DNA of 64,000 nucleotides from Terrimesophilobacter sp963702165 (GTDB taxonomy: Bacteria > Actinomycetota > Actinomycetes > Actinomycetales > Microbacteriaceae). The stretch lies in NCBI GenBank assembly GCA_963702165.1, contig OY969722.1, positions 496,001 to 560,000 on the forward strand, read 5' to 3'. Shown one piece after another: positions 25,046 through 34,269 of this stretch (position 1 is the stretch's first letter; every line of letters starts with the position of its first letter). The position numbers and the translations under genes are program-made. The notes beneath the pieces were generated by a model. That model was not told the DNA's origin. It saw only the letters and a program-made list of their open reading frames with translations, and ran no database searches.

Positions 25046-25822
25046 TCACGGCGCCGGGTCAGTCGGCGGGGCAGCGATGCTCAGCCACGCGTTGGGATCT
25101 TTGCCGGTCTGGGACTTGCGGGCGGGTGAGGCCCCATCCCTCAGCTGCTGCAGCTGCCTGTCCACCTCGGCCTTCGCCGTCACTGCGGCGAGCTGACGTT
25201 CCAGGTCTTCGTCGGGCGGCGCTGTGAGGTCACGGAAGGCGCCGCTGGAAAGCAGCTCATCCGTCGCGTCTGCTCGGGCCTGCATCTGAGCGATGCGATC
25301 CTTGGCGCGGTCGAGACTGACGCCCACCTCGGTCATCTGGGAGTTCATGCCGGTAGCGGCCTCGTTCGCCTTAACTCGCGCGGCAGAGGCCGTGTAGCTG
25401 GCCTTGATGGCTTCCTTCTGGGTGCGGAACGCGTCGATTCGATCGGCGAGTCTGCGCTCGTTCTCCTGTAGCTGAGCCTGTTGTTTCTGCAGCGCGGTGT
25501 GTTGATCACGCAGCATGCTGACCTGGTTCTCGAGAAGCGCGCGACGTTCCAAGGCAACGCGGGCAAGGTCTTCCCGTCCTTGGCTCAACGCCTCCCCAGC
25601 CTGATCCGTCAGCCGCTGGTAGCGGGCGCCCATCTCCTGCCCCTGAAGTTCGACACGCTTCTTCGCCGTCGCAACCTCGGCTACTCCCTGCCGTACCTCG
25701 TACAGCATCCTCACCTGTTGCTCGTAGCTGTCATCGAGGGTCTCTCTCGGGTCCTCCATGCTGTCCAGCACGCGGGTGGTCTTGCTGCGGAAGATGGTTC
25801 GCAACCGGGCCGCAACGCTCAT
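25046..25822 (-). CDS. pspA: PspA/IM30 family protein
   Basis: The 258-residue protein is almost entirely coiled coil (residues about 25-200) with the PspA start (RLRTIFRSKTTRVLDSMEDPRETLDDSYEQQ). The family forms ESCRT-III-like membrane-stabilising assemblies under envelope stress. Its ATG overlaps the stop of the upstream membrane protein gene (ATGA), showing an operon. An Ala/Pro tail follows the coiled coil. Confidence 0.93.
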   Translation of the reverse strand: MSVAARLRTIFRSKTTRVLDSMEDPRETLDDSYEQQVRMLYEVRQGVAEVATAKKRVELQGQEMGARYQRLTDQAGEALSQGREDLARVALERRALLENQVSMLRDQHTALQKQQAQLQENERRLADRIDAFRTQKEAIKASYTASAARVKANEAATGMNSQMTEVGVSLDRAKDRIAQMQARADATDELLSSGAFRDLTAPPDEDLERQLAAVTAKAEVDRQLQQLRDGASPARKSQTGKDPNAWLSIAAPPTDPAP

Positions 25823-26430
25823 GATGCTCTCCTAGTCAAGCGCTCCATCGACGGCTGGGGATGAGGCTCGGGTACAACATCGTTCCGATTGAGGGCATGC
25901 AGCTCCTGCACTCCGGCGCGCAACGCGATTACTTCCCGATCGACGTCGGATCGCAGCGCGGTCAGCGTGTCGTCGGTGAGCTCTCCGAGACCCGTTGTGA
26001 CCGCTGAGCGCAGCCGCCGCACCGACCCGGCGAGTTCGTCGACTTGCCGCGAAGCGCCAGGCAGCCACTCTGCCAGTACCGCGGCATCCTGCTCGCTTTC
26101 CATCAATCGCAATTGCCGTTCCAGCGCTTCAGCGGCGATTCGGATGCGGCGGAAGAGTCGTGGGACTTCTCCACGCGGACCGTCGTTATGCGCCGCGAAG
26201 TCGACCGCCGCCTGACCGCTGTCCAGAGTGTCCCGCAGGCGCACGCGCAGCATGAGTACCTTCTGTTGGTCGCCCCAACTGAAGCGCGCACGAGTGCGCA
26301 GTGCCGCACCGCCGAGGGTCCGACTGTTGCGAATCCGCTTGTACAGCGTCCGCACGATCACGACGACCATGACGATCGATGTGAGGACGATCATCGCAAG
26401 GGTCGCCAACACCATTCCCAGTACGTCCAC
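25819..26430 (-). CDS. Hypothetical membrane protein co-transcribed with pspA
   Basis: The approximately 203-residue protein has one N-terminal TM helix (GMVLATLAMIVLTSIVMVVVIV) followed by a basic JM segment and a soluble helical domain rich in Arg/Leu/Glu. Starts GTG 26430 or 26439 both follow a GGAAGG site; the longer frame to 26604 is not supported. Overlap of 4 bp with pspA suggests a membrane partner for PspA, analogous to the Psp systems of other actinobacteria but not homologous to PspB/PspC by eye. Confidence 0.75.
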   Translation of the reverse strand: MDVLGMVLATLAMIVLTSIVMVVVIVRTLYKRIRNSRTLGGAALRTRARFSWGDQQKVLMLRVRLRDTLDSGQAAVDFAAHNDGPRGEVPRLFRRIRIAAEALERQLRLMESEQDAAVLAEWLPGASRQVDELAGSVRRLRSAVTTGLGELTDDTLTALRSDVDREVIALRAGVQELHALNRNDVVPEPHPQPSMERLTRRAS

Positions 26431-26607
26431 GCTAACCACGCAGCCTTCCGTCTTGGGATTCACGGTGCGCAAATCCCTGACTTTGGAGCAAAGAGTACGC
26501 GTGACGGTTGCAATTGCGCCTAGAAAATTTCGCCGAAACCGGATGCCGGGCACACGGCAAATGCTCACCGGGCGGCATAAATCGCCCGTGGCGCTCGTTA
26601 CCACAGC

Positions 26608-27531
26608 ATGAGCAGCGAAGACCCGCTGGACGCTTACTCGCAGGTGGTGATGCGCGTCGCCGAGAGCCTGTTGCCGAGTGTGGCCAGTGTGCAGGTTCAG
26701 ACCGCCCGTGGACGCGGGGCCGGCAGTGCGTCAGTGGTCGACGCGGATGGGTTCCTGCTCACCAGCGCCCACGTGGTCACCGGGGTGCGGACGGTCGAGG
26801 CCGCGTTCTCCGACGGCACCGAGGTTGCCGCCGACGTGTTCGGCCGAGATACGCTGTCCGACCTGGCCGTGCTGCGCGCCAAGGGACCGGTGCCGCGACC
26901 AGTGGTCCTCGGTGACGCCGCCGAGCTCCGGGTCGGTCAGCTGGTGGTCGCCGTGGGCAATCCGCTCGGCATGGCCGGCAGCGTGACCGCGGGGATCGTA
27001 TCCGGACTCGGTCGATCCCTCCCAACGCCATCCGGCCGGGTGATCGATGAGGTCATTCAGACGGATGCCGCGCTCAATCCCGGAAACAGCGGCGGCGCTC
27101 TGGCGGACAGCGCCGGTCGCATGGTCGGGGTGAATACCGCCGCGGCCGGAATGGGGCTGGGGCTTGCGGTGCCCATCAACGCGACCACGCGCGAGATCAT
27201 CAGGACGCTGATGACCCGCGGTCGAGTGCGCCGGGCGTGGCTGGGCATCGCCAGCATGCAAGTGCCGCTCGCGCCCGACCTCGCTGCGAAGGTCGGCTCG
27301 CCCACAGGGTTAGAGGTCGCGCAGGTGGTCGCGGGCAGTCCAGCCGACGAGGCCGGCCTCTACCGCGGGGACATCATCGTGCATCTCGACCATCAGCGTG
27401 TGGTCACTGCAACGGCCGTTCAGCGGCTCATGGTGGAGGACGCCATCGACCGGCCGATCGAGATCACGGTGTGGCGAAACGGCGCTCTCGTGGACGTCAT
27501 CACCCGGCCGCGGGAGCTCCAGGAGACCTGA
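26608..27531 (+). CDS. S1C (HtrA/DegP-like) serine protease with PDZ domain
   Basis: The 307-residue protease has the catalytic triad His in LTSAHVVTG, Asp in DTLSDLAVL and Ser in ALNPGNSGGAL. One C-terminal PDZ domain follows (LGIASMQVPL... SPADEAGLYRGDIIVHLDHQRV). There is no signal peptide or TM helix, so it appears cytoplasmic, unlike most HtrA proteins. Divergent from the pspA operon (178 bp from 26430). Confidence 0.94.
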   Translation: MSSEDPLDAYSQVVMRVAESLLPSVASVQVQTARGRGAGSASVVDADGFLLTSAHVVTGVRTVEAAFSDGTEVAADVFGRDTLSDLAVLRAKGPVPRPVVLGDAAELRVGQLVVAVGNPLGMAGSVTAGIVSGLGRSLPTPSGRVIDEVIQTDAALNPGNSGGALADSAGRMVGVNTAAAGMGLGLAVPINATTREIIRTLMTRGRVRRAWLGIASMQVPLAPDLAAKVGSPTGLEVAQVVAGSPADEAGLYRGDIIVHLDHQRVVTATAVQRLMVEDAIDRPIEITVWRNGALVDVITRPRELQET

Positions 27532-27679
27532 CGAAGCGTCGCTGCCAGACACGCGATGAGGACGATTTTTTCGTGCCGGATTCTGCGCTTAGGATGACCG
27601 TGACATCAGTCGATGCCCTAGCAATTTCCGTCCGTTTCGGGTGCCGAATCGGACCGCAAGAAAGTAAGTACGCCGCCGC

Positions 27680-28126
27680 ATGGGCATCGACATTTCGCTC
27701 CTCGACCTCCTCGGATTCTCCGCCACCGCGTTCTCCGTCTGCATGTGGATCCCGCAAGCGCGCACGACGTGGAAGAACCGGAATGACGCCACTCGCCTCG
27801 CGGGGATCTCGCAGACCACCCAGTGGTTGATGTTGATCGGCTACATCTTGTGGGGGCTGTTCGGCGTGCTGAGCGGATCGCTCTGGGTGGCCGCACCGAG
27901 CGCGGTGAGCATCCCCCTCGCGCTGGGCACCATCATCATCGTGCGTCGCGCGCGTCGCCTGCCGTTTGTGCGGTCGGTGCCCATCCTCTCGACCAGCGAT
28001 CCGGTAACCGTCGACGACACGACAGCGTCGATTCCGATCCTGTCGACGGATGATGCTGTGACAGCGAGCGAGGCATCGATGCCCAGCGTTTCGCCCACGA
28101 CCGGAACAATCCCGGTGCTCGCGTAG
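27680..28126 (+). CDS. SemiSWEET/PQ-loop family transporter with repeated C-terminal tail
   Basis: The 148-residue protein has three TM helices (about 10-30, 45-65, 68-88) and the PQ motif in FSVCMWIPQARTTWKNR, as in SemiSWEET sugar transporters, which act as dimers. Beyond TM3 there is an unusual 55-residue tail containing SVPILSTSD, SIPILSTDD and TIPVLA, three related repeats. The stop lies 3 bp from the convergent EF-G-like gene. Confidence 0.85.
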   Translation: MGIDISLLDLLGFSATAFSVCMWIPQARTTWKNRNDATRLAGISQTTQWLMLIGYILWGLFGVLSGSLWVAAPSAVSIPLALGTIIIVRRARRLPFVRSVPILSTSDPVTVDDTTASIPILSTDDAVTASEASMPSVSPTTGTIPVLA

Positions 28127-28129
28127 CGG

Positions 28130-30302
28130 TCAGGCGTGCACAGCGGCACCGGAGGGCGCAGGCTCGTGTCGCAGATAGCGGCGTCGGAAGCTGCCGGTGC
28201 CCGCGGTGAGGGCACGCAATTCGATCGCGTAGCGCAGCAACTCGGCATCCGGGATCTCGGCGCTCACCTCGCTGCGGTCGCTTCCGGCTGAGTCCGTGCC
28301 GGTCATACGGCCGCGACGCGATGACAAGTCGTTCATCACAGCACCGAGATAGCTGTCTGGCACGCTGATCGTGACCTCCGACACGGGCTCGAGCAGTTGA
28401 ATGCGGGCTCCGGATGCCGCCTCCCGCAGTGCCAGCGCGCCGGCCGCTTGGAACGCGGCATCCGAGGAGTCCACGCTGTGCGCCTTGCCGCCGACGAGCT
28501 TCACCCGAACGTCGACCACAGGGAACCCGGCTGACACCCCTTTCTGCATCTGCTCCCTGATGCCCTTCTCGACCGAGCCGATGAACTGGCCGGGCACCGC
28601 GCCGCCTACCACCTTGTCCACGAACTCGAAGCCCGCTCCGCGCTCGAGCGGCTCCACCTCGATGTCGCAGATCGCGAACTGGCCGTGGCCGCCGGACTGC
28701 TTGACGTAGCGTCCGCGGGCTGCCGCAGGCGACGGCAAACGTCTCGCGCAGCGGGGTGATGACATCCACGGTCCGCAGCTTCACGCCCTGCGTCCGCAGC
28801 CGGTCAAGCACCACCTCGGCGTGGGTTTCGCCCATGCACCACAGGATCAGCTGGTGGGTCTCTGGGTTGCGTTCGACCCGCAGCGTCGGGTCGACCGCCG
28901 CGACCTTGCCGAGGCTGCGCGCTAAAGCGTCCTCGTCGCCGTGCGATGCCCCCTGGACTGCAACCGGCATGAGCGGCTCTGGCATCTCCCACGCCGCGAT
29001 CAGAAGAGGCGACTCCCGGTCGGACACAGTGTCGCCAGTCTCGGCCGTGCCCACCTTGGTAAGCGCGCAGATGTCACCAGCAACAGCGAATGAGACCGCG
29101 CGCAGGCTGGAACCGAACGGCGCCTGCAGGTGGGTGACCCGCTCGTCACTGTCGTGGTCCTGATGGCCGCGGTCTTCCAAGCCGTGTCCGCCGATGTGCA
29201 CTGTCGAGTTCTCGCGCACGGTGCCGGAGAATACACGCAGCAGGCAGACCCGCCCCAGGAAGGAGTCGATCGCCGTGCTCACCACCTCGCCGACCAACTG
29301 ACCGGCCGGGTCGCAGGTGAGGGGCTTCGCCGGCTTGCCGTCCAGATCTGTCACGGCTGGCACCTCGCGCTCGAGCGGTGAGGGGAACGCGCGTGTCATC
29401 ACCTCGAGCAATTCCTCGATTCCGACCCCGGTCTGGGCGGAGGTCGGCAACACCGGATAGAACGAACCGCGCGCAACGGCGGTCTCCAGATCGCTGATCA
29501 GGATGTCGAGGTCGACGTCCTCCCCACCGAGGTAGCGGTCCATCAGCGTCTCGTCCTCGCTCTCGGCGATGATCCCCTCGATGAGCGTGCCGCGGGCGGC
29601 ATCGGCTGCGGCGAGTTCGCTCGCATCCGCCGGCCGGGTCGTGGCCGGCGCCCCTTCTGCGCTGTAGTCCGACACGCTGCCGGACAGCAGCCCCTGCAAG
29701 CCGTTGATCACGCCGTCGGCGCGCACGGGGAGGTAGAGCGGCAGCACCCCGCTTCCGAAGGCTTCCTGACACGCCATGTGCACAGCTTCGTAGTTGGCGC
29801 GGGGATGGTCGATCCTGCTGATGACGACTGCTCGCGGCATCCCGACGTGTTCGCACTCGGCCCATAGCGCGGTGGTCGCAGCGTCCACACCGTCGACCGC
29901 CGACACCACGAACAGCGCAGCATCCGCCGCCCGCAAGCCGGCACGCAGGTCGCCGATGAAGTCTGCGTACCCGGGGGTGTCGAGCAGGTTGACCTTGATC
30001 TCATCAACCGCGAACGGCAGCACCGACAGGGCGACAGAGCGCTGCTGGTGGATCTCGGACGGGTCCGAGTCGCTCACCGTTGTGCCGTCAACGATTGAAC
30101 CCATCCGGGAGATGACCCCGGTGGCGGCGAGCAACGCTTCGGCCAGCAGCGTCTTGCCTGCTCCGGATCGACCCACCAGGGCGATGTTGCGGATGTTCTC
30201 TGGCTTATTGGCCGACACCACAGGCGATGCAGTGCCGCGCGAGACCTCCGCACCGCTTCGGCCAGTGTTCTTGGCGGTGCCGGTAGTGCCTTTCGCGGAC
30301 AT
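28130..30302 (-). pseudogene. Elongation factor G-like protein (EF-G2 type), frameshifted
   Basis: The gene encodes an EF-G-like GTPase: P-loop ALVGRSGAGKT, G3 DTPGYADFIGDL, and domain II (GEVVSTAIDSFLGRVCLLRVFSGTV). Domain III-IV follows up to TPLRETFA, where the frame breaks between about 28717 and 28732. The other frame continues with ARGRYVKQSGGHGQFAICDIEVEPL through domains IV-V to 28130. The 2173-nt span is 3x724+1, consistent with one inserted base. The G4 position reads SRID. This family is the second, non-essential EF-G of actinobacteria. The start ATG 30302 has GGGAG upstream. It is inactive if the shift is real. Confidence 0.85.
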
Positions 30303-30391
30303 AGGAACTCCCTAGGTCGCCTGCGCTGTCTGCACGTCTGACTAGATTTGACACCCAGAACGGCCGAACGGCAAGGGGAGAACCGCAGGAG

Positions 30392-30603
30392 CTACTTGTA
30401 GAAGCCCTCGCGCAGGTTGATTCCATGCTCCAGCCACGCCTTCATTGCGACGAGCATCCCGGTCCATCCCTCGCAGTTGCCGAACGCGCTCGTGGCGCCC
30501 GCCGCTGTGGCCGTCCAGGACCGTGACGGGGAAGGCTCCGGGAAAGTCGTGGAAGTCCCACGTGACGTCGCCTCTGGGCTCGAGTCGCCCGCGAGCTGAC
30601 GTC
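30392..30603 (-). pseudogene. Remnant of SRPBCC (AHSA1-type) domain gene
   Basis: The minus strand first reads GRLEPRGDVTWDFHDFPGAFPVTVLDG, then another frame gives TSAFGNCEGWTGMLVAMKAWLEHGINLREGFYK and a stop. The C-terminal WTGML-ALKAWLEHGI pattern is characteristic of the family. The N-terminus and roughly 60 central residues are missing. The remaining part of the 373-bp gap between 30303 and 30675 shows no other gene. Confidence 0.6.
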
Positions 30604-30675
30604 ATGCGGCAATTCTGCACCGAAGCACCGTCGTCCACCGTGACAGAGTTGAGGCAACCAGGAAGGAGACACGAC

Positions 30676-31047
30676 ATGCAGCTCGGTGCATTCTCGATCA
30701 GCCTCACAGTCGAGGACATCAACGCGTCGCGGGAGTTCTACGAGAAGCTCGGTTTCGAGCAGTTCGGGGGAGACGTCTCCCAGAACTGGCTGATCATGAA
30801 GAGCGGCGATGCCATCGTCGGACTGTTCCAGGGCATGTTCCAACGCAACATGCTGACCTTCAATCCGGGCTGGGACAACGACGCCAAGGAAGTCGATCCG
30901 TTCACCGACGTGCGTGAACTGCAGCGGCGATTGAAGGAGGCCGGGATCACCATCGCGACCGAAGCGGACGAGCAGTCCGGAGGCCCAGGCTCGTTCATGG
31001 TCGTCGATCCGGATGGCAACCCGATCTTGTTCGACCAGCACCGCTGA
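30676..31047 (+). CDS. VOC family protein (glyoxalase/bleomycin-resistance fold)
   Basis: The 123-residue single VOC domain is arranged beta-alpha-beta-beta-beta twice. It starts LGAFSISLTVEDINASREFYEKLGFEQFGG and ends GGPGSFMVVDPDGNPILFDQH, the standard metal-site strand. ATG 30676 has an AAGGAG site 8 nt upstream. Substrate unknown. The adjacent gene encodes a GyrI-like binding protein. Confidence 0.92.
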   Translation: MQLGAFSISLTVEDINASREFYEKLGFEQFGGDVSQNWLIMKSGDAIVGLFQGMFQRNMLTFNPGWDNDAKEVDPFTDVRELQRRLKEAGITIATEADEQSGGPGSFMVVDPDGNPILFDQHR

Positions 31048-31065
31048 GGGGCGGAGAATCGCCGG

Positions 31066-31680
31066 GTGGACAAATACGACGTCAAGGTGGCGCATCGGGC
31101 GCTATACGCCCCCTCGTCGAAGGACTTTGCCATCGTGGACGTTCCCGCGATGCGCTACCTCGCGTTCGATGGCCACGGCAATCCAAACACCTCAGCGCTG
31201 TACGCCGAGGCGATCGAGGCGCTGTATGGCGTTGCGTACGCGGTCAAGTTCGCCAGCAAGGCGGCCGGCCGGGATTTCGCCGTGGCTCCGCTTGAGGGGC
31301 TGTGGCGAGCCGACGACCCGGCGGCCTTCTCGTCGGGCGACAAAGACGCCTGGGACTGGACACTGCTGATCAACCAACCCGATTGGATCACCGACGACGA
31401 CGTCGCATCCGCCGTCGCAAAGGCACGCGCGAAGAAGCCGCTGCCCGCACTCGACCGACTCCGACTGCTGCAGCTGACGGAGGGCACTTCAGTGCAGATT
31501 CTGCACATCGGACCGTATGACGACGAGGCGCCAACGCTGCACCGGCTTCATCACGAGTACCTGCCCACGCACGGGCTGACCTTCAACGGCGACCACCATG
31601 AGATCTACCTGAACGATGCGCGGCGCACCGCCCCGGGCAAGCTGAAGACGGTGCTGAGACAGCCGGTCAAACCCGCGTAG
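31066..31680 (+). CDS. GyrI-like small-molecule-binding domain protein
   Basis: The 204-residue protein shows the GyrI-like/SOUL-type pattern: FAIVDVPAMRYLAFDGHGNPNTSALYAEAIEALYGVAYAVKF, LEGLWRADDP, WDWTLLINQPDWIT and VQILHIGPYDDEAPTLHRLHHEYLPTHGL. Stand-alone members bind small molecules or act as hydrolases of cyclopropane-type metabolites. Start GTG 31066 with GGAG upstream, 18 bp after the VOC gene, likely one operon. Confidence 0.88.
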   Translation: MDKYDVKVAHRALYAPSSKDFAIVDVPAMRYLAFDGHGNPNTSALYAEAIEALYGVAYAVKFASKAAGRDFAVAPLEGLWRADDPAAFSSGDKDAWDWTLLINQPDWITDDDVASAVAKARAKKPLPALDRLRLLQLTEGTSVQILHIGPYDDEAPTLHRLHHEYLPTHGLTFNGDHHEIYLNDARRTAPGKLKTVLRQPVKPA

Positions 31681-31708
31681 GCGAGGTTGACCGGCCGGCT
31701 CTCGAATG

Positions 31709-32140
31709 TCAGGGACGAAGCGCCTGCGACCGCGCGTGGATGAAGCGGCGCGTCGGAGGAGCGAGCTCAAGGCCGACCACAATCAGCGCGACAACGCCGA
31801 AGCTGATCGCCTCGGTCTCCTGGATCGTGACGAGCTTGACCGCGGTGAACAGCGCCATGAAGATCCCCCAGACGACGACTCCCGCGCCACCAGCGGCGCT
31901 GCCCTTCAGCTGGGCGATGACCGAGACGATTCCGATGAGGGAGAGGTAGCCGTACATCGAGAGGAAGGTCGCATCCACCGGGTCGTAGCCGTCGAGTCCG
32001 GAAAAGAAGACGGCACCGTACGTGCCGACCGATGCAAGAAGGATGGTCAGGACGGTAGCGATGATCACGGTCGCGGGTGGACGAGCGGATGGCGCGCGAA
32101 GGTCAGCGGAAACGGGCTCTGAGGCCGTGTTGGTTGTCAT
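31709..32140 (-). CDS. Hypothetical membrane protein with four TM helices
   Basis: The 143-residue protein has TM helices at about 24-45, 60-80, 85-107 and 112-128, a short charged N-terminus and an Arg-rich C-terminus. No conserved enzymatic motif is visible. It lies divergently 110 bp from the histidine kinase gene. Confidence 0.7.
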   Translation of the reverse strand: MTTNTASEPVSADLRAPSARPPATVIIATVLTILLASVGTYGAVFFSGLDGYDPVDATFLSMYGYLSLIGIVSVIAQLKGSAAGGAGVVVWGIFMALFTAVKLVTIQETEAISFGVVALIVVGLELAPPTRRFIHARSQALRP

Positions 32141-32238
32141 GGGCTAACCGTGCCGATGGTGCAATCCCATATGGCAGTGGTGCACGTCCTGTCTTCAGTT
32201 GGGACTTCCTGTCCCGTGCTGTTGCGCGTGATCGCCGT

Positions 32239-32244
32239 CATACT
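32239..32244 (+). promoter_or_regulatory. -10 box of leaderless promoter (histidine kinase)
   Basis: CATACT lies 6 nt before the ATG at 32251; this argues for that start over the long open upstream frame. Confidence 0.4.
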
Positions 32245-32250
32245 GAGCGA

Positions 32251-34269
32251 ATGGGAGCGGTCGGGGGCATGGTGGCGGTCCTCGCCGGCCTGCTCGGCGG
32301 CCTGCTGCACGCCGTCAATGCCGCATCCGATCGCGTGCACACGCCATCGTTCTGGTTCATGGGGCTCTCCACCGCCGTCGCCTACGGGGCTGTTTCGGTC
32401 ACGCTGCGCCGCAGCGACGCCGTATGGATTCGCCGCGTCACCGCCGCGATTGGCGCAACGTCGGGAGTTGCGCTCCTTGCGATGGAGTGGGCGTGGCTCG
32501 GTGACGTTCCGCTCGCCGGTTTCGCCGTCTGGCTCGGCAGTTGGCTGTGGGTTGTCGCCTATGTTGCGATCCTCACGGTGCTTCCGCATGTCCTGCCGCA
32601 TGGTGAGGTCACCGCCCCGAGGTGGCGTCCGGCGTTCTGGCTCTCCATCGCCACACTCGTGGTCGCGTCGACCATGTGGGCGATGACGCCGTACGAGGAG
32701 CAGGACTTTCCGCTGCAGCTTCGCGAGCTGGAGAACCCGCTCGCCTCGCCGCTGGCGCTTCATCCCGCTTCGGTCATCGCTGTCGGTGGTCTACTGGTGG
32801 TCTCCACCGGATTGGCGATCGCGTCTCTAGCCGCGCGCTGGCGCCGCTCCACCGGTGTGGCACGCCAGCAGCTCAAGTGGCTGTTGCTCGGCGTCGCGGC
32901 AACGCTGGCGCTCGCCGGGATGGCCCGTATCTTCCTCGAGGGGCCGACCGAGGTCATCGCCGGGCTGGCGATGCTTCCGGTGCCGATTGCATTGACTGTC
33001 GCAGTGCTCCGGCACGGGCTGTGGGAGATCGACACCGTCGTCTCCCGCTCGATCACCTATGCGGCGCTCTCCGCCGCGGTGATTCTCATCTATCTGTCCG
33101 CGGTCTGGTTGCTGGGCAGCACCGTCGGAGACTGGACAGGCGCCCCGGTAGTCGCGACCGCATTGGCGGCGCTGGTCGCACTGCCTCTGCGTGCGCGACT
33201 GCAGCGTTGGGTGAACCTACGAGTGCACGGCGATGTCGAGGAACCGCACGTGTCACTCGCGAGGCTGGGCGAACGGTTGGCTGCGGCATCCGACCCGCAG
33301 GAGCTGTCGACCAAGGTCTTGCCCGCCGTAGTCGAGCAGATCACCAGATCGTTGCGCGCATCCGGTGCCCGACTCGATCTCGTCAACGGCACGATTGCGA
33401 GCTTTGGGGCGCCGATCGATGCGGATGCCGTGGACGGCGTCACTCGGGTGCCACTCGCTTACGGCGGCGCCCCCAGTGGTGAATTGGCCGTGCAGCGGCC
33501 GGGTGGGCTGGACGCATCCGATCGCCTGGTGCTCGACCGGCTCGCGACGCAAGCGGGCGTTGCGGCTCACACGGTGCTTCTTGCGCACGAGGTGCAGCAG
33601 GCGCGTGAGGCGATTGTCGTCGCCAGGGAGGAGGAGCGGCGTCAGTTGCGGCGCGACCTTCACGACGACATCGGGCCTGCCCTCGCCGCGCTCGCGTTGC
33701 AGGCGGAAGCGGCGTTGAACGTGCCACCGGCCGACACCGACGTCGCGTCAGAGTTGATCGCCAGGCTGGTGCCGAGGTTGAACGCGACAGTGGCGGACCT
33801 GCGCGCGCTGGTGCACGACCTGCGCCCGCCGAACCTGGACGAGTTCGGTCTGATGGCCTCCGTGCACGATCTCGCCGACCACCTGACGACGCCGGAGACC
33901 GAGGTCACGGTGAAGGTCGGCGCGCTTCCGGAACTTTCTGCGGCCCTCGACGTTGCCGCGTACCGGATCGTGTCCGAAGCGGTGACCAACGCCGTGAAGC
34001 ATTCCGGCGCATCCGTGATTGCGGTCGAATTGGCATTCACGGACAACACCCTCACCATCACCGTCGCGGACGACGGAAGCGGCCTGCCCGCGGAGCCCGG
34101 GCACGGATTCGGCCTGACGTCGATGAGGCTGCGCGCGGAGGAGCTCGGCGGGGAGTTCAGCCTATCCACCGGAGCGGAAGGAACTAAAGTTGCTGCGCGG
34201 ATCCCGTTGCTGTCGACGGCGCGAGGACAGGGCATCGCTGATCCGCAGCGGGTTCGGAGTCTCTCGTGA
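32251..34269 (+). CDS. NarL-type sensor histidine kinase
   Basis: The approximately 672-residue protein has about seven TM helices in the first 300 residues, then a GAF-like region. Next is a HisKA_3 dimerisation helix with the phosphoacceptor His in RRDLHDDIGPALAAL, then a HATPase with N-box SEAVTNAVKHSGAS and G-box DDGSGLPAEPGHGFGL. It phosphorylates the response regulator whose GTG start overlaps its TGA by 4 bp. The upstream in-frame sequence from 32077 is not conserved-looking. Confidence 0.93.
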   Translation: MGAVGGMVAVLAGLLGGLLHAVNAASDRVHTPSFWFMGLSTAVAYGAVSVTLRRSDAVWIRRVTAAIGATSGVALLAMEWAWLGDVPLAGFAVWLGSWLWVVAYVAILTVLPHVLPHGEVTAPRWRPAFWLSIATLVVASTMWAMTPYEEQDFPLQLRELENPLASPLALHPASVIAVGGLLVVSTGLAIASLAARWRRSTGVARQQLKWLLLGVAATLALAGMARIFLEGPTEVIAGLAMLPVPIALTVAVLRHGLWEIDTVVSRSITYAALSAAVILIYLSAVWLLGSTVGDWTGAPVVATALAALVALPLRARLQRWVNLRVHGDVEEPHVSLARLGERLAAASDPQELSTKVLPAVVEQITRSLRASGARLDLVNGTIASFGAPIDADAVDGVTRVPLAYGGAPSGELAVQRPGGLDASDRLVLDRLATQAGVAAHTVLLAHEVQQAREAIVVAREEERRQLRRDLHDDIGPALAALALQAEAALNVPPADTDVASELIARLVPRLNATVADLRALVHDLRPPNLDEFGLMASVHDLADHLTTPETEVTVKVGALPELSAALDVAAYRIVSEAVTNAVKHSGASVIAVELAFTDNTLTITVADDGSGLPAEPGHGFGLTSMRLRAEELGGEFSLSTGAEGTKVAARIPLLSTARGQGIADPQRVRSLS

